From: Deltaproteobacteria bacterium
Lineage (GTDB): Bacteria; Desulfobacterota; Desulfarculia; Desulfarculales; Desulfarculaceae
Assembly: GCA_021815655.1 (NCBI GenBank)
Contig: JAKAGJ010000081.1
Span: forward strand, 1 to 7,650
Direction of reading: 5' to 3'
DNA length: 7,650 bases
The translations under genes were made by a program, and so were the position numbers. Each line of letters starts with the position of its first letter. The stretch's first letter is position 1. Of the stretch, positions 1 through 6,700 are shown piece by piece. The notes below the pieces were generated by a model. That model was not told where the DNA came from and did no database searches. It was given only the letters and a program-made list of their open reading frames with translations.

Positions 1-1409
<1,409 letters not shown>

Positions 1410-1414
1410 GCAAG

Positions 1415-1457
1415 CCTCCGCGCCCCCCCAGCCGGGGAGCCGGCGGGGCCACGGAGG
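1415..1457 (-). promoter_or_regulatory. EF-G leader hairpin that sequesters the Shine-Dalgarno sequence
   Basis: In the minus-strand transcript, CCUCCG (1457-1452) is perfectly complementary to CGGAGG (1420-1415), which is the SD for the ATG at 1409. Inside this 6-bp stem, GCCCC pairs with GGGGC after a small internal loop. Within that, GCCGG pairs with CCGGC across a CUCC loop. The result is a composite hairpin that would bury the ribosome binding site. I infer translational control. In very G/C-rich DNA some pairing is expected by chance, but exact SD/anti-SD pairing ahead of an in-frame ATG is more specific. Confidence 0.45.
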
Positions 1458-1476
1458 AAAATCGCCAATAAAACGG

Positions 1477-1501
1477 TAGCCGCCTGGCAACCCGGCGGCT
1501 A
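1477..1501 (-). promoter_or_regulatory. Perfect stem-loop at predicted 5' end of EF-G mRNA
   Basis: TAGCCGCC (1477-1484) and GGCGGCTA (1494-1501) form a perfect 8-bp inverted repeat with a 9-base loop. Its outer edge coincides with the predicted transcription start, so the stem would occupy the first 25 nt of the transcript. On the minus strand it is followed by CCGTTTTATTGG, a weak U-rich stretch. Possible roles are protecting the 5' end of the mRNA or a leaky early terminator; the sequence alone does not decide. Confidence 0.45.
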
Positions 1502-1508
1502 TATAGTA

Positions 1509-1536
1509 TTTATACGCTGACCCGCCCGCCTGTCAA
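1509..1536 (-). promoter_or_regulatory. Sigma-70-type promoter of the EF-G gene
   Basis: Read on the minus strand, a perfect TTGACA -35 box (1536-1531) is followed by a 16-bp spacer and a TATAAA -10 box (1514-1509). The start of transcription would fall near 1502. This is the best promoter match in the window and it lies in the only A/T-rich patch of this intergenic region. It points at the EF-G gene and predicts a leader of about 93 nt to the ATG at 1409. Confidence 0.65.
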
Positions 1537-1565
1537 CCCGCCCCGGTCATGATGGGCGGGCGGGT
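1520..1565. repeat. 11-bp perfect inverted repeat spanning the EF-G -35 box
   Basis: ACCCGCCCGCC (1520-1530) and GGCGGGCGGGT (1555-1565) are exact inverted copies separated by 24 bp. On the minus strand one arm lies upstream of the -35 box and the other fills most of the -35/-10 spacer. It could be an operator for a regulator of EF-G or of the divergent glycosylase gene. A terminator is unlikely, because the region lies between divergent genes and lacks a T run. Confidence 0.4.
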
Positions 1566-1597
1566 TTGTCCCCAGCCACCGCCACCAGGGATGCCCC

Positions 1598-2263
1598 ATG
1601 ACCCAGGCCCTCGCCGCCGCCGCGCCCGCCCCCCGCCTGCTGGAGGCCTACCAGCGCCTGCTGGCCGCCTTTGGCCCCCAGCACTGGTGGCCGGGCCAGA
1701 CGCCCCTGGAGGTGATGGTGGGCGCGGTGCTGACCCAGAACACCAACTGGGGCAACGTGGAGCGGGCCATTAACAACCTCAAGGCCGGAAACCTGCTCTC
1801 CCTGGCGGCCCTGCGCGCCCTGGACCTGGACCAGTTGGCCCAACTAATCCGCCCGGCCGGCTACTACAACCTCAAAGCCCGCCGCCTGCGTAACCTGCTG
1901 GACCTGGTGGCCCTGCGTTTCGGCGGCGACCTGGAGGCCCTGTGGTCCCTGCCCCTGGACCAGGCCCGCCAGGCGCTGCTGGCCAGCAAGGGGGTGGGGC
2001 CCGAGACGGCCGACTCCATTCTGCTTTACGCCGGAGGGCTGCCCAGCTTCGTGGTGGACGCCTACACCTTCAGGGCGCTGGGACGCCACGGCCTGGCCGA
2101 GCCGGGGCTGGACTACCACGGCCTGCGGGCGCTTTTCATGGCCAGCCTGCCGGCCCAGGCCGCCCTGTACAACGAGTACCATGCCCTGTTGGTGCGCCTG
2201 GGCAAGGAGCGCTGCAAGAAGGGCCGGCCCCTCTGCGCCGGCTGCCCGCTGGAAGGCTGGTAA
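1598..2263 (+). CDS. Endonuclease III-family (HhH-GPD) DNA glycosylase, incomplete Fe-S motif
   Basis: A base-excision repair glycosylase of the Nth/MagIII group, 221 residues, cytoplasmic. The N-terminal part carries the family block HWWPGQTPLEVMVGAVLTQN (29-48). The helix-hairpin-helix is at about 122-141 (LLASKGVGPETADSILLYA). The catalytic Asp is D154 in VVDAYTFR. The position of the E. coli EndoIII catalytic lysine (GVGRKTA) is a glutamate here (GVGPETA, E136), so I expect a monofunctional glycosylase without lyase activity, as in 3-methyladenine-type members. The C-terminus has C206, C213 and C216 in the C-x6-C-x2-C pattern of the [4Fe-4S] loop, but the TAA stop sits exactly where the fourth cysteine should be. 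The start is an ATG with AGGG seven bases upstream. Substrate is not predictable; alkylated purines or oxidised pyrimidines are the family options. No clear promoter of its own was found. Confidence 0.9.
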   Translation: MTQALAAAAPAPRLLEAYQRLLAAFGPQHWWPGQTPLEVMVGAVLTQNTNWGNVERAINNLKAGNLLSLAALRALDLDQLAQLIRPAGYYNLKARRLRNLLDLVALRFGGDLEALWSLPLDQARQALLASKGVGPETADSILLYAGGLPSFVVDAYTFRALGRHGLAEPGLDYHGLRALFMASLPAQAALYNEYHALLVRLGKERCKKGRPLCAGCPLEGW

Positions 2264-2311
2264 GGGCCGGTTTTGGTGAGGCATCACCTATCTTATCACT
2301 GGATATTATGG

Positions 2312-2340
2312 TTGGCGGCGGCCCCGTTTGTGGGCATAAT
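2312..2340 (+). promoter_or_regulatory. Candidate promoter of the tandem membrane-protein genes
   Basis: TTGGCG (2312-2317, 4/6 to TTGACA) is followed by a 17-bp spacer and CATAAT (2335-2340, 5/6 to TATAAT). Transcription would start near 2347, about 33 nt before the chosen start codon of the first membrane-protein gene. The stretch 2264-2379 has no gene. It also holds GGTGA-GGCA-TCACC (2275-2288), a short inverted repeat without a T run, too weak to call a terminator for the glycosylase. Confidence 0.4.
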
Positions 2341-2379
2341 GGCGGCGTGGCCGCACGGCTTAGGCAATCGAGGTGGATG

Positions 2380-3282
2380 ATGGCCTTCAACCTGGATATA
2401 CGCACCCTGTCCTTCGCCTCGGCGGTTATCGCGGCCGTCCTTTTCGGCTATCTGCTCCATTTGCAGCTCACCCGCAAGACCTATCCCGGATTTGGGCTCT
2501 GGACCCTGGCGGCCTTGTCGGCGGGAGTTGGCTTGATCCTGGTCGGCCTGCGCGGCCTGACGCCGGACCTGATTACGGTGGTCAGCGCCAACTTCTTTAT
2601 AATCCTGGCCATGATGCTGGTCTACCGCGGCATGGCCATCTTTTGCGGCCAGCGGCCCAAGGTGTGGCCCGATGCCGGGTTGATGATAGCCTTCCTGGGG
2701 CTGATATGCTGGTTCACCTACGGACCAGCCAGCGTCAACTGGCGCATCATAATATTCTCGCTGTTAAATTCATATTATGCCCTGCGCGCGGCCCGCCTGG
2801 CGGCGGTGGAGGGGGCCGCGCTGTTGGGCTCGCGCAACTGGCAGTTGATCAGCACCCTGGCTGGCTTGGGGGCCTTCTTTTTGCTGCGGGCCGCGCTGAC
2901 CTTCCTCTGGGAGCACCAGCTTGCAGACTTGATGGCTGCCGGCGCCTTGCATGCGCTCACATTTTTGGTTTCGTTCGTGGGCCACATCCTGACCTTCACC
3001 GGCCTGGTCTTCCTGAACATCCAGAGGCTGGAGCTGGATCTGACCACCGCCCAGCACCAGGTGCGCCAGCTCAGCGGCCTGTTGCCCATCTGCGCCCACT
3101 GCAAGCGCATCCGCGACGACGGGGGCCAATGGCAGCAAGTGGAGAAATACATCAGCGCCCGCAGCGATGCCGGCTTCACCCACGGCATCTGCCCCCAATG
3201 CCTGGCCGAGCTCTACCCCGAGGTGACCCCCGCCGTCCGCGCCGGCGCGTCTGGGGACCAGCCGCCCACACCCGTGGCCTGA
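2380..3282 (+). CDS. Seven-helix membrane protein with C-terminal CxxC..CxxC module (paralogue 1)
   Basis: 300 residues, no named function. Hydrophobic segments lie at about 9-30, 42-58, 61-84, 98-115, 121-140, 156-177 and 187-213, so the N-terminus is probably outside and the C-terminus cytoplasmic. The block LDIRTL (5-10) and RKTYPGFGLWTL (32-43) recall the N-terminal membrane input domain of many proteobacterial GGDEF proteins. A polar helical linker (about 214-232) joins it to a 50-residue module, LLPICAHCKRIRDDGG (234-249) to HGICPQC (268-274). C238, C241, C271 and C274 could bind zinc. This module is familiar at the C-termini of PAS and receiver proteins of Desulfobacterota. No kinase, GGDEF, EAL or methyl-accepting domain follows. 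The reading frame is open further upstream, but the start at 2380 aligns residue for residue with the second gene and has GAGG six bases before it; the ATG at 2377 is too close to that site. Likely a sensor or adaptor. Confidence 0.85.
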   Translation: MAFNLDIRTLSFASAVIAAVLFGYLLHLQLTRKTYPGFGLWTLAALSAGVGLILVGLRGLTPDLITVVSANFFIILAMMLVYRGMAIFCGQRPKVWPDAGLMIAFLGLICWFTYGPASVNWRIIIFSLLNSYYALRAARLAAVEGAALLGSRNWQLISTLAGLGAFFLLRAALTFLWEHQLADLMAAGALHALTFLVSFVGHILTFTGLVFLNIQRLELDLTTAQHQVRQLSGLLPICAHCKRIRDDGGQWQQVEKYISARSDAGFTHGICPQCLAELYPEVTPAVRAGASGDQPPTPVA

Positions 3283-3322
3283 CCCCGCCACCAGCCCCGC
3301 GCGACCGGCCATACCATTATCC

Positions 3323-3362
3323 TATGATAAACATTGACATGGCCCCGGCGGGCATGGATGCT
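3323..3362 (+). promoter_or_regulatory. Possible promoter elements upstream of paralogue 2
   Basis: The 109-bp gap between the two membrane-protein genes has a perfect TTGACA (3334-3339), but the hexamer 17 bp downstream is GATGCT (3/6). It also has a TATGAT (-10-like, 3323-3328) without a good -35 partner. The second gene may therefore have its own weak promoter or simply be read through from the first. I see no terminator hairpin in the gap. Confidence 0.25.
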
Positions 3363-3391
3363 AGGCCGAAGACGCTTGCGGAGCCCGTGTC

Positions 3392-4300
3392 ATGAGCTAT
3401 GCCGTGGATATGCGCAGCCTGAACCTGGCCTGGTCAGCCATCGCCGTGACCTGGGTCATCCTCCTGTTGGTGATGCAGCGTAGCCGCAAGACCTATCCCG
3501 GCTTTGGCCATTGGACCCTGGGCACCCTGGCGGCCTGCCTGGGCATGTTCTTCATCGCCCTGCGCGGCTACATTCCGCTCTTGTTGTCCATGGTGGCCGG
3601 CAACCTGCTCCTGGTGGTGCAGGTGGTGCTCATTTTCCGGGGCCTGGCCATATTCGCGGGGCAAAAGCCCAGCCATTGGCCGGATGTGGGGCTCCTGCTT
3701 CTATTCTTGGCCGCCTATGCCGCCCTGACCTATGGCCACGATAGCACCAAGGGGCGCATAATTCTGTTTTCATTGTACTATGAGTACTATTACCTGCGTT
3801 GCCTGCTGCTGGCCCTGTGGCCGGTGCCCGCCTTGCTGGGCTCGCGCAACTGGCTGGTCATCATATCCCTGGCGGTGATGATCGCTTTTTATTCCCTGCG
3901 CGTGGTGGGCGTCATTTTCTGGAATTGGGGCGTGGTGGAGATATTGACCTCCAGCCCCATGAACCTAATCACCAACCTGGCCACCTCCTGCCTGAGCATC
4001 CTGACCCTGGCCGGCCTGATATTTCTTAACTTTCAGCGCGTGGAGCTGGAGCTGCAATCAGCCCAGCGCGAGGTGGGGGTCTTGGGGGGCCTGCTGCCCA
4101 TCTGCGCCAAGTGCAAGCGCATCCGCGACGACGGCGGCTACTGGCACCAGGTGGAGCAGTACATCAGCGACCGCAGCGACGCCGCCTTCACCCACGGCAT
4201 CTGCCCCCAGTGCCTGGAGGAGCTCTATCCCCAGGTGGCCGAGGAGGTCCTGGCCAAGGCCGGCGTGGCCGGCCAGCCCCGTGGCGGCCAGAGCGCCTAG
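3392..4300 (+). CDS. Seven-helix membrane protein with C-terminal CxxC..CxxC module (paralogue 2)
   Basis: 302 residues, same architecture as the preceding gene. The two align without a single gap through residue 292, with about 48% identity by my hand count over 300 positions. The last module (231-280) is about 84% identical and the membrane part (1-220) only about 42%. Invariant features include RKTYPGFG.WTL, RG.AIF.G, WPD.G, LLGSRNW at 148-154, the seven-residue block before the linker, and C238/C241/C271/C274 with H268. The region near residues 178-195, around the last outward loop, is almost unrelated between the two, so the pair may sense different signals. An ATG with GGAG eight bases upstream fits well. 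The gene ends in TAG (4298-4300), overlapping the stop of the convergent minus-strand gene. No enzymatic output domain is present. Likely a tandem duplicate that diverged in its input half. Confidence 0.85.
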   Translation: MSYAVDMRSLNLAWSAIAVTWVILLLVMQRSRKTYPGFGHWTLGTLAACLGMFFIALRGYIPLLLSMVAGNLLLVVQVVLIFRGLAIFAGQKPSHWPDVGLLLLFLAAYAALTYGHDSTKGRIILFSLYYEYYYLRCLLLALWPVPALLGSRNWLVIISLAVMIAFYSLRVVGVIFWNWGVVEILTSSPMNLITNLATSCLSILTLAGLIFLNFQRVELELQSAQREVGVLGGLLPICAKCKRIRDDGGYWHQVEQYISDRSDAAFTHGICPQCLEELYPQVAEEVLAKAGVAGQPRGGQSA

Positions 4301-5322
4301 AGCCCCAGCAATTCCTCCCGCAGACTGCGCGACAGGCTCTTGACCGCCGCGAAGGCCTGGTCCACGGTGCGTTCGCCGTCGGTGTTGACCAGGCAGCAGG
4401 TGGCTGGAGACAACAGGCTGCGCGAGAGCAAAAAGTCGCGGTCTATGCCCGCCTTGTCCAGGGTGTTCCACAGGCTTTTCAGGCGGCCGGCCAACTCCTC
4501 CAGGCCCTGTTTCTGGAAATTCTCGGTCTGGGTGGGGATCATGCCCCAGATGATGACGCCCCCCCGGTCCAGGAAGCGGCGGATGCTTTTCACGTAGGAA
4601 ACGAAGCGCTCGCCGTTGGAGTACATGTCCAGGCTCAACACCTCCAGGTCCAGGCCCAGCAGGAAGTCCCAGTCGGGGTTGCCGCACAAATGCACCCCCC
4701 GGGGACGCTCGATGTAGGAGAAAAAAGTCTCCAGGTCGCGCTTGGCCGCCGCCTCGCCGTAGCCGCTAACCCCGCTGAAGACGAATTGCAGCCCAGGCTC
4801 GTCGATGAACATGAAGGCGTTTTCGTTCATCAGCTTAAGCCGCCTAAGCTGGGTGTTGACCCGCTGGGCCATGAATTCCAGCATGAAGGGGCGCACGCTG
4901 TCGTCAAAGATGATGGGCCGGTTGTCCTGGTCCTTGACGTTGAATCCGAAGCTGATGGGGCCTTCCAACTGGCCGCGGATGGCCGGGCGGTCCTTGAGGT
5001 CCAGCTGGAGGAATTCATGGTACACCGCCGAGTAGGTGGGGCTGATGTCGAAGTACCCCGGCTCGGCCATGTGGGCCAAGGCTTCTTCCAGCTCGGCGAT
5101 GAACTTGTCCATGGAAAAGCTCAGACGCTGGTTTTCCATGTCCAGCACCGCCCCGGGGAAGTGCTCCGAGGCCTGCACGTACATGTCCTCGTAGTAGTTG
5201 AGGCGGGGCAGTTGGGGCCAGAAGGGTATGTCCAGGCTCAGGGCCGACTGCAAGGCCCGCTGGGCGTCCTGGTGGGGCATCACGGCCATGGCCGTGGTGA
5301 GCAGGTTGCCGGGAATGGGCAC
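4297..5322 (-). CDS. UROD/MetE-like (cobalamin-independent methionine synthase-related) protein
   Basis: 341 residues. The sequence resembles the stand-alone C-terminal (catalytic) half of MetE and related UROD-fold methyltransferase-like proteins. Family marks are the N-terminal TTAMAVMPHQDAQRAL (9-24), IPFWPQLPR (32-40), MYVQASEHFPG (47-57) and FIDEPGLQF (172-180). Zinc-site candidates by analogy with MetE are H211 and C213 (HLCGNPDW), D232 in place of the MetE glutamate, and C309/C310 (SPATCCLVNTDGE). The N-terminal half of classical MetE is absent. The reading frame stays open upstream into the neighbouring gene, but the chosen GTG at 5322 has a perfect GAGGAG six bases before it and gives the expected N-terminus. 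It lies 17 bp behind the flavin oxidoreductase gene, so the two are almost certainly co-transcribed. It could be a corrinoid-linked methyltransferase or a core-type methionine synthase; the methyl donor and acceptor are unknown. Confidence 0.8.
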   Translation of the reverse strand: MPIPGNLLTTAMAVMPHQDAQRALQSALSLDIPFWPQLPRLNYYEDMYVQASEHFPGAVLDMENQRLSFSMDKFIAELEEALAHMAEPGYFDISPTYSAVYHEFLQLDLKDRPAIRGQLEGPISFGFNVKDQDNRPIIFDDSVRPFMLEFMAQRVNTQLRRLKLMNENAFMFIDEPGLQFVFSGVSGYGEAAAKRDLETFFSYIERPRGVHLCGNPDWDFLLGLDLEVLSLDMYSNGERFVSYVKSIRRFLDRGGVIIWGMIPTQTENFQKQGLEELAGRLKSLWNTLDKAGIDRDFLLSRSLLSPATCCLVNTDGERTVDQAFAAVKSLSRSLREELLGL

Positions 5323-5339
5323 GGTTTTCTCCTCGCGTC

Positions 5340-6473
5340 TTAGTTGGCTTGCGCCGCCTGGGCGGCGTCCCTGGTCTGCTGGCGTTTCTCCTCGCTCCAC
5401 TGCGTGCACAGGGCCGCCTGGCCCTTCATCACCGACTTGGTGCACAGGGAACAGGCCGGCTCGCAGGGCCTGATTTCGGCGGCGCGCCCCTCCCGGGCCT
5501 TGCGGGGCCACTGGGGGTCGGCCAGGAGCACCCGGGCCAGGCCGACCAGGTCGGCCTGGCCTTCCTGGATCAAGGACTCGGCATAGGCCGGCTGCTGGAT
5601 GCGCCCGGCGGCGATCACCGGTATCGGTACCTCCTGCCTGATGGCCGCGGCCAGGCCGGCCATGTAGCCCTGGTGCTTTTCCTGGGCCTGGCGTTCGGGG
5701 ATGAAGAAGGACTCGTAGGTGCCGCCCATCACCGACAGGTAGGCCAGGCCGGCGGCGGCCAGGCGGGGGGCGGCTTGCTTGGCCTCGGCCAGGCTCCAGC
5801 CCTGGGGCAGCCACTCGTCGGCCAGGTAGCGGTAGCCGACAGGGAAATCCGCCCCCACCGCCTGGCGCACCGCCGCGATCACCTCCAGGGGGAAGCGCAG
5901 GCGGTTCTCCAGGGCGCCGCCGTAGGCGTCATCGCGGCGGTTGGTGCGCGGCGAGAGGAACTGGGCCAGCAGGTAGCCGGTGCCGCCGTGCAGCTCCACG
6001 GCGTCGAAGCCGGCCTCCTTGACCAGGGCCGCCCCGGCGGCGAAGGCTTGCACGATCCGGGCGATCTCCTCCTGGGTCAGGGCGCGGGGGGTCTTGTTGC
6101 CCGCCGGCACCGCCGAGGGGGCCAGGGGCTCCTCCTGCCAGGCGAAGCGGCCGGCGTGGTTGAGTTGCAGGCTAGCCGCGGCGCCGCCGTCCTTGATGGC
6201 CTGGGCCAATTGCTTAAGCCCGGCCAGATATTGCCGGCCATCCACGCGCAAGGTGAAGGGCGAGCCCAGGCCCTCCGGGGCCACGGCGGCGTTCTCGGCC
6301 ACTACCAACCCGGCGCCCGAGGCGCCCATCTCGCGGTAATGTTTTAGAATCAGCGGACTGACCTCGCCGGTGGGCCGGGCGTAGCCCAAAAACAAGGGCG
6401 CCATGGTCACCCGGTTGGCCAGGGTCAGGCGGCCCAGGCTCAAGGGCGAGAACAAATGGGGGAAGTCGCTCAT
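5340..6473 (-). CDS. Old Yellow Enzyme-family NADH:flavin oxidoreductase with C-terminal Cys cluster
   Basis: 377 residues, FMN-binding TIM barrel that reduces an activated C=C bond or a related substrate, cytoplasmic. It opens with LFSPLSLGRLTLANRVTMAP (7-26). LQLNHAGR (102-109) follows, then the active-site block LHGGTGYLLAQFLSPRTN (161-178) and YGGALENRLRFPLEV (184-198). The FMN phosphate region is near AAGRI (288-292) and GLARVLLADP (311-320). The usual substrate-anchoring pair H-x-x-H/N is H162 with T165. The C-terminus has C337, C341, C344 and C356 (C-x3-C-x2-C-x11-C), close to the [4Fe-4S] set of dienoyl-CoA reductase-type members but with the first two spacings exchanged. The large NAD-binding C-terminal domain of FadH is absent. 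The ATG is preceded by GGAGG five bases upstream. First gene of a two-gene operon. Family sure, substrate unknown. Confidence 0.92.
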   Translation of the reverse strand: MSDFPHLFSPLSLGRLTLANRVTMAPLFLGYARPTGEVSPLILKHYREMGASGAGLVVAENAAVAPEGLGSPFTLRVDGRQYLAGLKQLAQAIKDGGAAASLQLNHAGRFAWQEEPLAPSAVPAGNKTPRALTQEEIARIVQAFAAGAALVKEAGFDAVELHGGTGYLLAQFLSPRTNRRDDAYGGALENRLRFPLEVIAAVRQAVGADFPVGYRYLADEWLPQGWSLAEAKQAAPRLAAAGLAYLSVMGGTYESFFIPERQAQEKHQGYMAGLAAAIRQEVPIPVIAAGRIQQPAYAESLIQEGQADLVGLARVLLADPQWPRKAREGRAAEIRPCEPACSLCTKSVMKGQAALCTQWSEEKRQQTRDAAQAAQAN

Positions 6474-6497
6474 GGTTTCCTCCAGGGGATGGCGGCC

Positions 6498-6512
6498 AGC
6501 CGGGGACCGGCT
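6498..6512 (-). repeat. Short perfect hairpin in the oxidoreductase leader
   Basis: AGCCGG (6498-6503) and CCGGCT (6507-6512) form a 6-bp stem with a three-base loop. It lies between the 14-bp tandem repeat and the ribosome binding site of the oxidoreductase gene, so it would be in its leader RNA. No T run follows in the direction of transcription, so it is not a terminator. Confidence 0.3.
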
Positions 6513-6540
6513 CGGATTAAAAACTTCGGATTAAAAACTT
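6513..6540. repeat. 14-bp exact tandem duplication CGGATTAAAAACTT x2
   Basis: Two contiguous identical copies (6513-6526 and 6527-6540) of an A/T-rich 14-mer stand out in G/C-rich surroundings, in the divergent region between the oxidoreductase operon and the secreted-protein gene. They sit at and just downstream of the predicted operon start. They may be a tandem regulator site, about 1.3 helical turns apart, or a recent slippage duplication. The minus strand of each copy contains TTTAAT, itself -10-like. Confidence 0.7.
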
Positions 6541-6549
6541 ATGATAGCA
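6541..6549 (-). promoter_or_regulatory. Extended -10 promoter of the oxidoreductase/MetE-like operon
   Basis: The minus strand reads TGCTATCAT (6549-6541), a TGn extended -10 motif with TATCAT (5/6). No recognisable -35 box is present at the usual distance, which is common for extended -10 promoters. Transcription would start near 6534, inside the 14-bp tandem repeat, giving a leader of about 60 nt. Confidence 0.4.
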
Positions 6550-6700
6550 GGCCCGGCCGGGACGGGGCCACGCCTTTGCCACAGGCCGTCCCCGGCTGCG
6601 GGGCCGCGCCCCTTGCGCTGTGTCCTAAACCTGATAAATAAGTTGGGTGCGGCTGGGAAATACTCCCGCCCTATAGCCAACTCTTGCCGAAAGAGGCTTC

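Noticed and set aside
1499..1514. Plus-strand TATAGT as the glycosylase promoter
   Set aside because: No -35 match at 15-19 bp upstream. The A/T-rich patch is better explained as the minus-strand -10 region of EF-G.
2275..2288. GGTGA-GGCA-TCACC as a terminator of the glycosylase gene
   Set aside because: The stem is only 5 bp and is followed by a mixed sequence without a T run.
1942..2379. N-terminal extension of the first membrane protein back to 1942
   Set aside because: The frame is open but overlaps the glycosylase gene, has low-complexity composition, and paralogue 2 aligns from 2380 onward with residue 1 on residue 1.
2373..3395. 340-residue plus-strand frame overlapping the first membrane protein
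   Set aside because: Proline-, arginine- and glycine-rich translation typical of a shifted frame; the other frame gives the paired 7TM protein.
4111..5343. 410-residue plus-strand frame
   Set aside because: It is antisense to the MetE-like gene and runs out of frame over the end of paralogue 2. It has no ribosome binding site or recognisable domain.
5323..5814. N-terminal extension of the MetE-like protein into the oxidoreductase gene
   Set aside because: The extra residues are an out-of-frame shadow of the oxidoreductase. A GTG with GAGGAG at ideal spacing marks the start at 5322.
6590..6620. GGGGC-CGC-GCCCC hairpin in the divergent region as a terminator
   Set aside because: No T tract, and it lies between divergent genes where no terminator is required. 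G/C bias makes such pairs common.
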